Assembly (NCBI RefSeq): GCF_008704795.1
Contig: NZ_CP023690.1
Location: 3,668,501-3,732,500 of the forward strand
Direction: 5' to 3'
Length of the DNA stretch: 64,000 nucleotides
Source of the DNA: Streptomyces spectabilis
GTDB taxonomy: Bacteria > Actinomycetota > Actinomycetes > Streptomycetales > Streptomycetaceae
Part shown: piece after piece, positions 8,689 to 19,809 of the stretch
Numbering within the stretch: the first letter of the stretch is position 1
Layout of the letters: the number at the start of each line of letters is the position of its first letter
Position numbers and translations under genes: made by a program
The notes under the pieces: model-generated
Database searches by the model: none
Told to the model about the DNA's origin: nothing
Seen by the model: the letters and a program-made list of their open reading frames with translations, nothing else

Positions 8689-9339
8689 ATGGCCATTTAC
8701 ACGCTCCCTGAACTTCCGTACGACTACGCGGCGCTCGAGCCGGTGATCAACCCGCAGATCATCGAGCTGCACCACGACAAGCACCACGCCGCGTACGTGA
8801 AGGGTGCGAACGACACCCTGGAGCAGCTGGCGGAGGCACGCGACAAGGAGTCGTGGGGCGCGATCAACGGCCTGGAGAAGAACCTGGCCTTCCACCTGTC
8901 CGGGCACATCCTGCACAGCATCTACTGGCACAACATGAACGGCCCGAAGGACGGCGGCGGCGGTGAGCCCACGCACGCCGACGGCGTGGGCGAGCTCGCG
9001 GACGCCATCACCGAGTCCTTCGGCTCCTTCGCCAAGTTCAAGGCGCAGCTGACGAAGGCCTCGGCGACGACGCAGGGTTCGGGCTGGGGCGTGCTCGCCT
9101 ACGAGCCGCTCAGCAACCGCCTGATCGTCGAGCAGATCTACGACCACCAGGGCAACGTCGGCCAGGGCTCGACGCCGATCCTGGTCTTCGACGCCTGGGA
9201 GCACGCCTTCTACCTGCAGTACAAGAACCAGAAGGTGGACTTCATCGAGGCCATGTGGCAGGTCGTCAACTGGCAGGACGTGGCCAAGCGCTACGAGGCC
9301 GCCAAGCAGCGCGTAAACAGCCTGCTGCTGGCTCCCTGA
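8689..9339 (+). CDS. sodF: Superoxide dismutase, Fe (Fe/Zn) type
   Basis: Converts superoxide to oxygen and hydrogen peroxide in the cytoplasm. The 216-residue protein has the Fe/Mn-SOD alpha-hairpin and alpha/beta domains. Metal ligands by alignment with E. coli FeSOD are His28, His76, Asp168 and His172 in DAWEHAFY. The ATG at 8689 has GGAGG eight bases upstream; the frame is open a little further but without a ribosome site. The Nur-like box upstream and the terminator at 9413 make it a single-gene unit. The Streptomyces enzyme is known as SodF, the back-up for nickel SOD. Confidence 0.95.
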   Translation: MAIYTLPELPYDYAALEPVINPQIIELHHDKHHAAYVKGANDTLEQLAEARDKESWGAINGLEKNLAFHLSGHILHSIYWHNMNGPKDGGGGEPTHADGVGELADAITESFGSFAKFKAQLTKASATTQGSGWGVLAYEPLSNRLIVEQIYDHQGNVGQGSTPILVFDAWEHAFYLQYKNQKVDFIEAMWQVVNWQDVAKRYEAAKQRVNSLLLAP

Positions 9340-9412
9340 CGCCAATTCCCCCTGATACGTCCTGCCTCGTGATCGTCTTCTCAACCTTCGCGTCGGCAGG
9401 CGGATAGACGAG

Positions 9413-9448
9413 AGGCCCCCGCGAGGACGTGACTCGCGGGGGCCTTTC
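9413..9448 (+). terminator. sodF terminator
   Basis: A 13-base-pair perfect stem (9413-9425 with 9433-9445), a seven-base loop, then TTTC. A typical intrinsic terminator. Confidence 0.85.
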
Positions 9449-9479
9449 GGTACCTGTGATTCCGGCTCACAGTAGCCGT

Positions 9480-9701
9480 ATGCCTCGACCCCAGCCGATG
9501 TCCTGCTGGACGTGCGGCACCACCGAACCCCACCGTCCGCTGACCGAGCCGCAGAAGGCCTGGCTCAGCGCTGAGATCGACGAGGACTTCGTCGACCACT
9601 ACTGGATGTGCGCCAGGCCCGGCTGCCGGAACGTGCGCACCTTCATGACCGAACGGCGCTTCCGCAAGAAGCCGCTGCGGATACCGCCGGACGTCGAATG
9701 A
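9480..9701 (+). CDS. Small CxxC zinc-ribbon-like protein, function unknown
   Basis: A 73-residue basic protein. Two cysteine pairs, CWTC near the N-terminus and CARPGC about 35 residues later, could hold one zinc ion as a ribbon. The C-terminus is Arg/Lys-rich (RRFRKKPLR). ATG at 9480 is chosen; an ATG at 9498 (MSCWTC) is equally possible, and neither has a ribosome-binding site, so a leaderless message is conceivable. Codon usage is normal for the window. It starts only 31 bases after the sodF terminator and converges with the DsbA-fold gene on the other strand. No function is assigned. Confidence 0.6.
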   Translation: MPRPQPMSCWTCGTTEPHRPLTEPQKAWLSAEIDEDFVDHYWMCARPGCRNVRTFMTERRFRKKPLRIPPDVE

Positions 9702-9741
9702 GCGCGGGCCACCGGGCGCGGACGGGCCTGCGGCAGACGGG

Positions 9742-10383
9742 TCAGTCGAAAATGGGGCCCTGCGTACGCGTGCGCTTGATCTCGTAGAAGCCGGGGGTGC
9801 TCGCCACCAGGAGCGTGCCGTCCCAGAGCCTGGCCGCGGCCTCGCCCTTGGGAGCGGGGGTGACGACCGGGCCGAAGAAGGCGATCTGCTCGCCGTCGGC
9901 GCCGGGGACGGCGATGACCGGGGTGCCGACCTCCTGGCCCACCTTCTCGATGCCCTCGTTGTGGGAGGCGCGCAGCTCGGCCTCGTAAGGGGTCTCGTCC
10001 CAGTGGTCGAGGAGGGACTCGGGCAGACCGACCTCCTTCAGGGCGCCGGCGACGGCCTCCTTGGTGGGGCCCTCGCCCCGGTTGTGGATGCGGGTGCCGA
10101 GCGCGGTGTAGAGGTCACCGAGCACCTGCGCACCGTGCTCCTGCTGGGCGGCGATGACCACGCGCACCGGGCCCCACGCCTTGGTCGCCAGCATCTCGCG
10201 GTACTCCTCGGGCAGCTCGTCGAGCTTGTCCTCGTTGAGCACGGCAAGGCTCATCACGTGCCAGCTCACCTCGATGTCGCGGACCTTCTCGACCTCCAGG
10301 ACCCAGCGTGAGGTCATCCAGGCCCAGGGGCAGAGCGGGTCGAACCAGAAGTCGACGGGGGTCTTCACAGCGGTCTCGGACAT
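9742..10383 (-). CDS. DsbA-fold oxidoreductase, mycothiol-dependent nitroreductase family
   Basis: Thioredoxin-fold protein of 213 residues resembling Mycobacterium tuberculosis Rv2466c, which uses mycothiol to reduce nitro compounds. Shared landmarks from memory: DFWFDPLCPWAW, SRWVLEVEKVRDIEV, MSLAVLNE, WGPVRV, TRIHN, VGTPVI, FFGPV and the C-terminal RTRTQ. The active site reads CPWA instead of the CPWC I recall for Rv2466c, so the resolving cysteine is absent and only a monothiol mechanism is possible. Cytoplasmic, no signal peptide. Start ATG at 10383. It diverges from the M1 aminopeptidase at 10531. Confidence 0.85.
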   Translation of the reverse strand: MSETAVKTPVDFWFDPLCPWAWMTSRWVLEVEKVRDIEVSWHVMSLAVLNEDKLDELPEEYREMLATKAWGPVRVVIAAQQEHGAQVLGDLYTALGTRIHNRGEGPTKEAVAGALKEVGLPESLLDHWDETPYEAELRASHNEGIEKVGQEVGTPVIAVPGADGEQIAFFGPVVTPAPKGEAAARLWDGTLLVASTPGFYEIKRTRTQGPIFD

Positions 10384-10530
10384 GTCTCTCCCTAGGGAAT
10401 GCGTTCGGAGCCTGGCCAGGGCAACGTCGGGGGTGTGGCAGGGCATTCCCGGATGTCCGCCGACCGGGGCACGTGCGAGGATCAGAGGCATTCGAACGAG
10501 AGTCATGCGAGCCACGAGGGAGTGCCGCCC

Positions 10531-13107
<2,577 letters not shown>

Positions 13108-13113
13108 GGCCGC

Positions 13114-13152
13114 GCCCCGGGCCGGAGTCGACGACCGACCCCGGCCCGGGGC
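13114..13152. terminator. Bidirectional hairpin between convergent genes
   Basis: A 12-base-pair stem (13114-13125 with 13141-13152) between the stop of the aminopeptidase and the stop of the protease. It can serve both strands. Confidence 0.65.
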
Positions 13153-13195
13153 TGCCCGGGCCCGCCGGGGGCCACCCGGCACGGGCGACCAGGCG

Positions 13196-14272
13196 TCAGC
13201 CGATCTGTGCCCCGTAGCGGGACAGCGCGTCCACGACCGGCGCGAAGAAGGTCTGGCCGCCGCTGGAGCAGTTGCCGCTGCCGCCGGAGGTGAGCCCGAG
13301 CGCGCTGCTGCCCGCGAACATCGCGCCGCCGCTGTCACCGGGCTCGGCGCAGACGTTGGTCTGGATCAGACCGTTGACCGTGCCCTGGGGGTAGGTGACG
13401 GACACGTTGAGCCGCTGCACGGTGCCCCCGTGCAGCCGCGTGGTGGAGCCGCTGCGCTGCACCTGCTCGCCGACCACGGCTTGGCGGGCTCCGGTGATCT
13501 GCTGGGAGCCGCCGTTGTAGAGGTTGACCTCGCTCGGGTGGGCGACGTTCGCGGTGTACTTCACGATGGCGTCGTCGCGCCCGGGGAAGCCGTAGTCCTC
13601 GACCTGGCCGATCACGGGCCCGCCCTGGGTCTCGGACCAGCTGGTGCCCGCGAGGGCGGCGCAGTGGCCCGCGGTGAGGAAGTAGGGCTGGCCGTTCTTG
13701 ACGACGTTGAAGCCAAGGGAACAGCGGCCGCTGGAGCTCCAGATGGCGTCGCCGCCGCGGATGAGCGGCTGGAAGGTGCCCGCCGTCCGCTTGAGGACCG
13801 CCTTGCCGCCCTGGGCCGCCACGCGCTGCTTGAGCCGGTCGAGGGCAGCGCCCGTGACCGTGGAGTCGGCGGTGACGACCACCTTGTTCAGGACCGGGTC
13901 CGTGCCGCGTGACGTGCCGGGGACCGCGCGCTCGCCCAGGGTCCGCAGGACCGCGTCCAGCTGGGCCTGGGAGTGGGTGACCGCCCTCGGTTCGGCGCCG
14001 GCGGCGCGGACCCGGTCGGCCGCGGCCTCGTCGAGGACGTTGACGACGAGCTTCTTGGCCGCGGAGTCGTAGTAGGCGCCCGCGGTGCCGCCGCGGGAGC
14101 CGTCGGTCAGGGAGTCGGCGAGCCTGCCCGCCGCGGTGGCGCCGATGGCCTTCGGAGTGGGGTCCGAAGCCGCCGAGCTGGTGGCCGCCGCGGTGAGGGT
14201 GCCCGCGATCAGAGCGGCGACGCCGATGCCGGTCAGGACGAGGCGCCGCGTGATTGCTCGTGGGGGTGTCAC
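13196..14272 (-). CDS. Secreted streptogrisin-type S1 protease
   Basis: Chymotrypsin-like extracellular serine protease made as a pre-pro-protein of 358 residues. The signal peptide spans about residues 1-35 (RR, hydrophobic core, SSAAS). A pro-region of about 135 residues precedes a mature domain that should start at Ile171 (IRGGDAIWSSSGRCSLGF), by analogy with streptogrisin B. Catalytic triad His203 (TAGHC), Asp234 and Ser314 (PGDSGG); cysteine pairs 184/204 and 308/335 fit the two disulphides. GTG at 14272 has GGAGG seven bases upstream. No C-terminal binding domain. Confidence 0.95.
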   Translation of the reverse strand: MTPPRAITRRLVLTGIGVAALIAGTLTAAATSSAASDPTPKAIGATAAGRLADSLTDGSRGGTAGAYYDSAAKKLVVNVLDEAAADRVRAAGAEPRAVTHSQAQLDAVLRTLGERAVPGTSRGTDPVLNKVVVTADSTVTGAALDRLKQRVAAQGGKAVLKRTAGTFQPLIRGGDAIWSSSGRCSLGFNVVKNGQPYFLTAGHCAALAGTSWSETQGGPVIGQVEDYGFPGRDDAIVKYTANVAHPSEVNLYNGGSQQITGARQAVVGEQVQRSGSTTRLHGGTVQRLNVSVTYPQGTVNGLIQTNVCAEPGDSGGAMFAGSSALGLTSGGSGNCSSGGQTFFAPVVDALSRYGAQIG

Positions 14273-14605
14273 TCAGTACCTCCATGGGGGGATGGAGCCT
14301 CCCAAGTCGGGTGCGGCTCCGGGGAGTTACCGGTTTCCGGCATGGACCACCGACGGATTGCGTCGCGTTCATGCCAAGTGTCGCGCCGAGTATGACAACG
14401 GTGTCTCCCGCCCACAAGGGGGTGACCCGAGGAAGCGGACGCACCCCGTCCCCACCGCGCGCCCCCTCCGCGACACCCGCGCCGCCCCACGAACCGGACC
14501 TTTTCGGTCCTCGAACTCCCGTACTTTAGGACGGGGTTGTCCGGTTTTGTCGACGGGACTGTAACAGCGGTTAGGGGGTGGATCGGTACCGGGAATGGCG
14601 ACGGC
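14273..14605. other. Intergenic region upstream of protease and nuclease-like gene
   Basis: 333 bases between divergent genes. It contains the protease ribosome site (GGAGG) and a weak five-base-pair hairpin, GGACC-TTTTC-GGTCC, at 14496-14510. No confident promoter, repeat or small gene was found. Confidence 0.5.
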
Positions 14606-15697
14606 ATGAACCACAACACCCCGCTCTCCCCCCGCCCCCTGCGTCACCTCACCGACGTCCAGCGCCGCGTCATGAGCACGGCGCAGCTGCGCACGCACGG
14701 CGTCGGCGCCGCCGAGGTCCACGCGCACTGCCGCCCCGGCGGCCCCTGGCAGCAGTTCCTGCCCGGCGTGTATCTGCTCCACCCGGGCCCGCCGACCAGC
14801 GAGGAGCGGCTGCACGGCGTGCTGCTCTACGCCGGGCGGCCACCGGCCAAGGAGTCCCGGGCGATCCCCGCGCAGCCGCGGCCCGGCGAGCCGCACGCGG
14901 CCTACGCCGACGCGATGATCACCGGGCTCGCGGCCCTCGCCCTGCACCGCTTCTCCTCCGCGCCGCCGCTGCTCTCCCTGGACCGGATCGACGTCCTGGT
15001 CCCGCGCACCCGGCGGCTGCGCTCCACCGGCTGCGCCCGTCTCGTCCGGGCGTACACCCTGCCCACACCGCTACAGGTCACCGGCGTGCCGGTGGCGCCG
15101 GTGCCGCGCGCGCTCGCCGACGCCGTCGCCCAGCTCGCCGACGCGGGCGCGGTGCGGCGGCTGCTCACCGAGGCGGTGCGCGGCGGGCACTGCGAACCGG
15201 CCGCCCTGGTGAAGGAGTTGAACCGGGCGCGGCTGCTCGGCCGTCCGCACGTGGTGGACGCCGTGGATTCGCTGCTCGCCGAGGGGCGCGCGATCGCCGA
15301 GGACCGGCTGCACGCCCTGGTCCGTGACCACGGGCTCCCGGACCCGCTGTGGAACGTCGACCTGCGCCTTCCGGGCGGTCCTCACCTGGGCGGCGTCGAC
15401 GCGTACTGGCCCGAGCAGGCCGTGGCCGTGGAGCTGGACACCCGGGCCCCCCGGCACGGTCTGAGGCCGCACCCGCGGCAGGGCCGCACAGATCGCCACC
15501 AGTACGAGGACGACGAGCAGTGGTCCGAATACGTCCGCAAGCGCGAGCACTTGGAGCGGCTCGGCATCACCGTCGTCCACATCACCCCGAAGAAGCTGCG
15601 GGACGCGGCCGACCAGCAGGCGGCGGTCGTCCGGACGGCGCTGATGGCCGCCCCCGACCGGGACCCGGCGGCGTACGTCGTGGTCCTGCCCAGATAG
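14606..15697 (+). CDS. AbiEi-like / PD-(D/E)XK nuclease-fold protein
   Basis: A 363-residue protein of the actinobacterial group with an AbiEi-like N-terminal winged-helix region (about residues 15-60, including a GVYLLHPGP-type strand) and a C-terminal Vsr/DUF559-like domain. The latter shows Asp265 in GGVDAYWP, then Glu276 and Asp278 in VELD, and a basic helix with EYVRKREHLERLGI, the layout of a PD-(D/E)XK core without the usual Lys. ATG at 14606 is chosen because sequence similarity to the family begins there; the ribosome site is weak. No partner antitoxin or methylase lies next to it. Whether it cuts DNA is not known. Confidence 0.65.
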   Translation: MNHNTPLSPRPLRHLTDVQRRVMSTAQLRTHGVGAAEVHAHCRPGGPWQQFLPGVYLLHPGPPTSEERLHGVLLYAGRPPAKESRAIPAQPRPGEPHAAYADAMITGLAALALHRFSSAPPLLSLDRIDVLVPRTRRLRSTGCARLVRAYTLPTPLQVTGVPVAPVPRALADAVAQLADAGAVRRLLTEAVRGGHCEPAALVKELNRARLLGRPHVVDAVDSLLAEGRAIAEDRLHALVRDHGLPDPLWNVDLRLPGGPHLGGVDAYWPEQAVAVELDTRAPRHGLRPHPRQGRTDRHQYEDDEQWSEYVRKREHLERLGITVVHITPKKLRDAADQQAAVVRTALMAAPDRDPAAYVVVLPR

Positions 15698-15727
15698 CGG
15701 GCTGCACCGCACGCGCCCGGTGGGCAG

Positions 15728-15768
15728 TGCGGGGGCGGAGCTCCGGACGGCGGGGCTCCGCCCCCGCA
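15728..15768. terminator. Bidirectional terminator hairpin
   Basis: A 14-base-pair perfect stem (15728-15741 with 15755-15768) between two convergent stops at 15697 and 15788. Confidence 0.75.
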
Positions 15769-15787
15769 CCTGTGCGCGGGGCCCCGG

Positions 15788-16972
15788 TCAGGCGCCGCAG
15801 AACTCGGCGTTCAGGATCCTGTCCTGGCCGCGCGACCAGTCGCCGTTGTAGTTGAGCGCGAGCGCGTGGCGGCCGTCGGCCGTGGTCAGGGCCAGGGAGA
15901 GGGAGCCGTGGATGCCGCCGCCGTGGCCCCAGACGACGGTGCCGCAGGGCAGTTCGAGCCGGAGCAGGCCGAGGCCGTAGCGGCCGCCCGCGCCCTCCTC
16001 GCCCTTGGCGAGGACCGTCTTCTTCATCGCGGCGAGCTGCTGGGCGGGCAGCAGGGCACCGCGCAGCAGGGCGGCGTAGAAGCGGTTCAGATCGGCCGCG
16101 TCGGAGATCATCTCGCCCGCGGCGCCCGCCATGGTCGGGTTCAGCTCGGTCACGTCGTACGTCTTGCCCGTGGCGTCGCCGGAGAGCTTGGAGCCGGAGA
16201 GTTTGGAGTACGCGCGCGAGGCGGGCCGGGGCAGGGTGGGCGTGGTGCCGGGCACGGAGGTGGCGCGCAGGCGCAGGGGGTTGATGATCCGGTCGCGGAT
16301 CTCGTCCCCGTACGGCCTGCCCGTCACCTTCTCGACGATCATTCCGGCGACGACGTAGTTGGTGTTGGAGTAGTTCCAGTCCCGGCCGGGGGCGGCGTCC
16401 GGCTCGTGGCGCATCGCGATCGCGACCAGCTCGTCGGGCTCCCAGGTGCGGTAGCGGTGGGCGTAGAACTCGGGGGTCGCGAGGCGCCGGTCGAAGTCGG
16501 GGTCCGCGCTGTAGTCGTAGATGCCGCTGGTGTGGTTGAGGAGCTGGCGGACGCTGATCTCGTCGCCGTCGTGGCCGTTGCCCTCGATCACGCCGGGCAG
16601 CCAGGTGCCCACCTTGTCGTCGAGGTCGAGCCTTCCCTCCGCCTCCAGTTGGAGCACCACGGTCGCCACGAACGTCTTGGTGATACTGGCCGCGCGGAAG
16701 CGGTCGTGCTCGCCGCGCGGGGTCCCCGCGCGCAGGTCGCCGACGCCCGCGGCGGCGCTCCAGGGGCCGCGTCGGTCGTGTGCGTGGGCGGTCACGCCGG
16801 GGACGCCGGCGCGCACGGCGGCCTCGATGGCGGCCCGGGTCCGGTGGTGGTCCCGGTCCGTGCGGGGCGCGGCCGCGGCGGGGCCGGTCAGGGCCCCCGC
16901 CACCGCCGCGGCCGCGACGACCGCTCCCACGAACCCCGTCCGGACCGGCGTGAGCCGTGTGGGCACTGCCAT
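15788..16972 (-). CDS. Secreted serine hydrolase, class C beta-lactamase / D-Ala-D-Ala carboxypeptidase fold
   Basis: A 394-residue exported protein: signal peptide about residues 1-36 ending in GPAAAA. Penicillin-binding motifs are SITK (Ser96, Lys99), YSN (201-203) and a C-terminal HGGG, the pattern of the Streptomyces R61 carboxypeptidase and related esterases. Likely substrates are muropeptides or small esters; the sequence does not choose. ATG at 16972 with GAAGGGA upstream. It lies 121 bases downstream of the metallophosphoesterase gene on the same strand. Confidence 0.9.
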   Translation of the reverse strand: MAVPTRLTPVRTGFVGAVVAAAAVAGALTGPAAAAPRTDRDHHRTRAAIEAAVRAGVPGVTAHAHDRRGPWSAAAGVGDLRAGTPRGEHDRFRAASITKTFVATVVLQLEAEGRLDLDDKVGTWLPGVIEGNGHDGDEISVRQLLNHTSGIYDYSADPDFDRRLATPEFYAHRYRTWEPDELVAIAMRHEPDAAPGRDWNYSNTNYVVAGMIVEKVTGRPYGDEIRDRIINPLRLRATSVPGTTPTLPRPASRAYSKLSGSKLSGDATGKTYDVTELNPTMAGAAGEMISDAADLNRFYAALLRGALLPAQQLAAMKKTVLAKGEEGAGGRYGLGLLRLELPCGTVVWGHGGGIHGSLSLALTTADGRHALALNYNGDWSRGQDRILNAEFCGA

Positions 16973-17093
16973 GTGTCGCTGTCCCTTCCTCGGTGCGTCT
17001 GCCCGGTCCGGTGGGCGCGTGCGCTCCGGAGCCGTTACGCAGGGCAGAACTCCGCCCCGGCCGGGAAGTCACGGTCGGGGCGGCCGGGGCGGG

Positions 17094-18848
17094 TCAGCGC
17101 TTGCGCAGGACGAGTTCCGTGTTGCGGTCGCCCGGCGCGCCGCCGAGCGCCGGTTTGGCGCCCGGGGCGTTGAGGGCCAGCTCGCGGTAGAGCGCCGCGA
17201 GGCCCGTCTGGGAGAGATCGGCGAAGTCGGTGCGGTGCGGGGCCGCCGACTCGATCAGGGTGGTGAAGAGGGACAGCGTGCCGTCGTGGTTGTCGACCAA
17301 CTCCAGCACGCGCGCGAGCTGCGGGAAGTCGACGTGCGACGCGGTGGACACCTCCCAGAGCGAGCCGTGCGGGGTGATGGCGTTCTTGTGGCTGTGGCCG
17401 TTCACCCAGGCGAGCACGGAGCGGTGGCGGCGCAGCAGCGCGAGCACCTCGTCGCCGCCGTGCCGCTGCTCGCGGGGGTGGTGCGGGTCGGTGGTCAGAT
17501 TGCGCATGCTGCGGCTGGTGTGGTGGCTGAAGACGATGGCGTACGACGCGTCGCCGCCGCGCTCGACGGCCTTCAGGATCCGCTCCAGCCAGCGCAGTTG
17601 GGCGGTGCCGAGCGAGCCCTCGTAGTGGCCGCCCGGGTCGGTGGTGTCCAGGCTGATGCCGAGGACGTCGTCGGTGATGCGGAAGGCGTAGTACTGCGTG
17701 CGGTTCGCCAGGTTCTCCTGGGTGTAGCCGTGGCCGACGGGGCCGCGGCCCGCGTGGGCCGGGTCGAGGTGGGCCTGGACGTACTCGGTGGGCGTGAAGG
17801 GGGCGCGGGCCTCGTCCGGGGTGACCGGGCGCATGCGGCGCGCCTCGGCCCGCAGCAGCTCCTTGAAGTGGGCGCCCTTGGGGTCGCGGCCCTTCTTGAC
17901 GGCCTTCCACAGGGCGGCGCCACGCGCCTCGTCCAGGGACATCAGCTTCCGGCCGCCGACGGCGAGGTCGGCGAAGTACGAGTCGCCGGGGGCGTAGCAG
18001 CCGCCGGGCAGGGCGTCGTGGTTGCCGACGGTGGAGTACCAGGGGAGGTTCAGGCCGGGGCTGTTGACCTGCCGGATCGCGGCGTCCAGGAAGCCGTGCA
18101 GCCGCGGGAAGCCGAGGCGCTTGTCGGCGTCGCGCAGCGCGGCGTCGGGGTGCCAGTACAGCTCAAGACCGCTGTTCTGCACGCCTTCGTAGTGGCGCGG
18201 GTCCCCGGAGTTGGGCGTGACGCGGCCGCCGCTCATCACCTTGAGGAACCAGTCGAGTTCGGTGCGGGAGTTGTTGTCCGTGTTGTCGCCGGTCGTCATC
18301 ACGAAGTGCAGGGGCGCGCCGGTGGCGGGCGCGCCGCGCAGCGCGTTGACCCGCTCGACGAGCGAGACCGCGCCCGCCACGGACAGGGCCTCCTGCGGCC
18401 GCCAGGCGCTCGCCGTCTGGGCGCGCAGGTACTCGTACCGCAGCGGGTGCTGTACGTCGACCAGGTGCAGATCCGTGAACTGTACGAAGGCGGCGAGCGC
18501 GGTGCGGCGCGCCTCCCGGCCCCGGTGGGGCGCGGCCAGGTCCGCGCGCACCACGCGCGGCCAGGCCGGGCCGTCGCCGAGGCGCCGGAAGCCGGAGGTG
18601 CCGCGCGGTGCCGCCACCGTGCCGAGCGTCGTGCCCGCGCGGTAGGGGGCGAGCGGGGCGGCGGGGGCGCGGCGGGACACCGCGACCGGGCCGCGGTGGG
18701 CGGCGGCCGCCTCCCCGTGGCCCGCTCCGGGGCCGAGGGCGTAGCCGACGCCCGCGGAGAGGGACACCGCGCCCGTCGCGGCGAGGAACGCGCGGCGGTT
18801 GACGGCGGCGGTCGTGACGGCGGTGGCGACAGAGCGTATGCGCGACAT
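17094..18848 (-). CDS. Tat-exported metallophosphoesterase
   Basis: 584-residue calcineurin-like phosphoesterase of the group annotated as TIGR03767-type in actinobacteria. The N-terminus from ATG 18848 (MSRIRSVATA) carries NRRAFLAATGAVSLSAGV, a twin-arginine-type signal; the frame extends 43 codons further, but GGGGAGA precedes 18848. Metal-binding motifs in order: FTDLHLVDV, TTGDNTDNN, GNHD, FSHH and NGHSH. It should act outside the membrane on a phosphate mono- or diester. Arg/Ala-rich start and LRKR end. No PhoP box was looked for by computation. Confidence 0.88.
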   Translation of the reverse strand: MSRIRSVATAVTTAAVNRRAFLAATGAVSLSAGVGYALGPGAGHGEAAAAHRGPVAVSRRAPAAPLAPYRAGTTLGTVAAPRGTSGFRRLGDGPAWPRVVRADLAAPHRGREARRTALAAFVQFTDLHLVDVQHPLRYEYLRAQTASAWRPQEALSVAGAVSLVERVNALRGAPATGAPLHFVMTTGDNTDNNSRTELDWFLKVMSGGRVTPNSGDPRHYEGVQNSGLELYWHPDAALRDADKRLGFPRLHGFLDAAIRQVNSPGLNLPWYSTVGNHDALPGGCYAPGDSYFADLAVGGRKLMSLDEARGAALWKAVKKGRDPKGAHFKELLRAEARRMRPVTPDEARAPFTPTEYVQAHLDPAHAGRGPVGHGYTQENLANRTQYYAFRITDDVLGISLDTTDPGGHYEGSLGTAQLRWLERILKAVERGGDASYAIVFSHHTSRSMRNLTTDPHHPREQRHGGDEVLALLRRHRSVLAWVNGHSHKNAITPHGSLWEVSTASHVDFPQLARVLELVDNHDGTLSLFTTLIESAAPHRTDFADLSQTGLAALYRELALNAPGAKPALGGAPGDRNTELVLRKR

Positions 18849-19097
18849 GGCGCGTCTCCCCGAGTGCGAACGCGTCGGCAGTGGTCGCGGGGAGGTCCGG
18901 ACCGTGTCCGTCCGGTGTGCTCCCCGCTCGTACTGGATCGTTGGCAGCGGGGGTGGCCTGCGCGTTAACGTCGCCACAACGGGTGACGCCGATCACCGTA
19001 AGTGGATCTGGGAGGCACCCTGCGTGTGCACGCGCATCTCTTCGGGTGGAGGCGCGGCGGTCACGCCGTGTTCATGTCCCGGGGTAGCGGGGCCCCG

Positions 19098-19652
19098 TCA
19101 GGGGCGGGTGCGGGCGTAGTGGCGTGAGGCCTTGGCGCGGTTGCCGCAGACGGCCATGCTGCACCAGCGCCGCGTCCCGTTGCGCGAGGTGTCGAAGAAG
19201 TGCAGGACGCACGCCTCGTGGGCGCAGCCGCGGATCCGGTCGGGCGCGGCGGACAGCAGGTCCAGGTAGTCGCGCGCGGCGAGCCAGGCGGGCCCCCAGG
19301 CCGGTTCGGCGAACTCCGGCTCCTCCGCGGGCCCTTCGGGGGTGAGCCGGGCCCGGATCCGGCCGTGCGTGAGCACCGCGTCGAGGCGGGCGACCGCGGT
19401 GGCCTCGCCGCCCGGCTTGCCCGGCAGGTCGACGAGTCCGGCGAGCGCGTCGCGGGCGGCGAGGACGTTCCGGAGCGTGGGCGCGTCGGCGGTGAAGCGC
19501 TCGTCGAGGCCGTTCGCGGCGAGCCAGACGGCGAGCCCCTCGGGGTCGTCGAGCAGGTCCTGGCGAGCGCCGTCGTGCATCCAGCGGGTGTTGAGCAGGT
19601 CCAGGGAGAGCGGCTCGCCGGTGAGCGGGCGGGGGTCGTGGGCGGCGGGCAT
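19098..19652 (-). CDS. CGNR zinc-finger / ABATE-domain regulator
   Basis: 184-residue putative transcription factor. The N-terminal ABATE domain (LSLDLLNTRW) is expected to bind a stress signal or ligand. The C-terminal CGNR zinc finger reads GCAHEAC ... RWCSMAVCGNR, giving four cysteines and a basic DNA-contacting tail. ATG at 19652. It diverges from the VOC protein at 19810, and the 157-base gap is rich in short inverted repeats, so it probably controls itself and the VOC/PPOX genes. Confidence 0.88.
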   Translation of the reverse strand: MPAAHDPRPLTGEPLSLDLLNTRWMHDGARQDLLDDPEGLAVWLAANGLDERFTADAPTLRNVLAARDALAGLVDLPGKPGGEATAVARLDAVLTHGRIRARLTPEGPAEEPEFAEPAWGPAWLAARDYLDLLSAAPDRIRGCAHEACVLHFFDTSRNGTRRWCSMAVCGNRAKASRHYARTRP

Positions 19653-19671
19653 GGGGGTCTCCCTTCAGAGC

Positions 19672-19742
19672 TAACCGGTCAAGGTTACGTGAGCGGTTGA
19701 CGCTCACGATCACTAACCACTAATCTAACTTTCAACGGTTAG
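19672..19742. promoter_or_regulatory. Cluster of inverted repeats between CGNR regulator and VOC gene
   Basis: Three nested signals: TAACC/GGTTA (19672-19676 and 19683-19687), GTGAGCG/CGCTCAC (19689-19695 and 19701-19707) and CTAACC/GGTTAG (19713-19718 and 19737-19742). The region is clearly A/T-richer than its surroundings. Likely operator and divergent promoter region for the CGNR regulator. Confidence 0.55.
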
Positions 19743-19809
19743 CCGATCCGGCACGGGGCGACCGCCGGTCCACCCGCGCCGCCGGACAGCAGCACCAAAG
19801 GGGAGAGTC

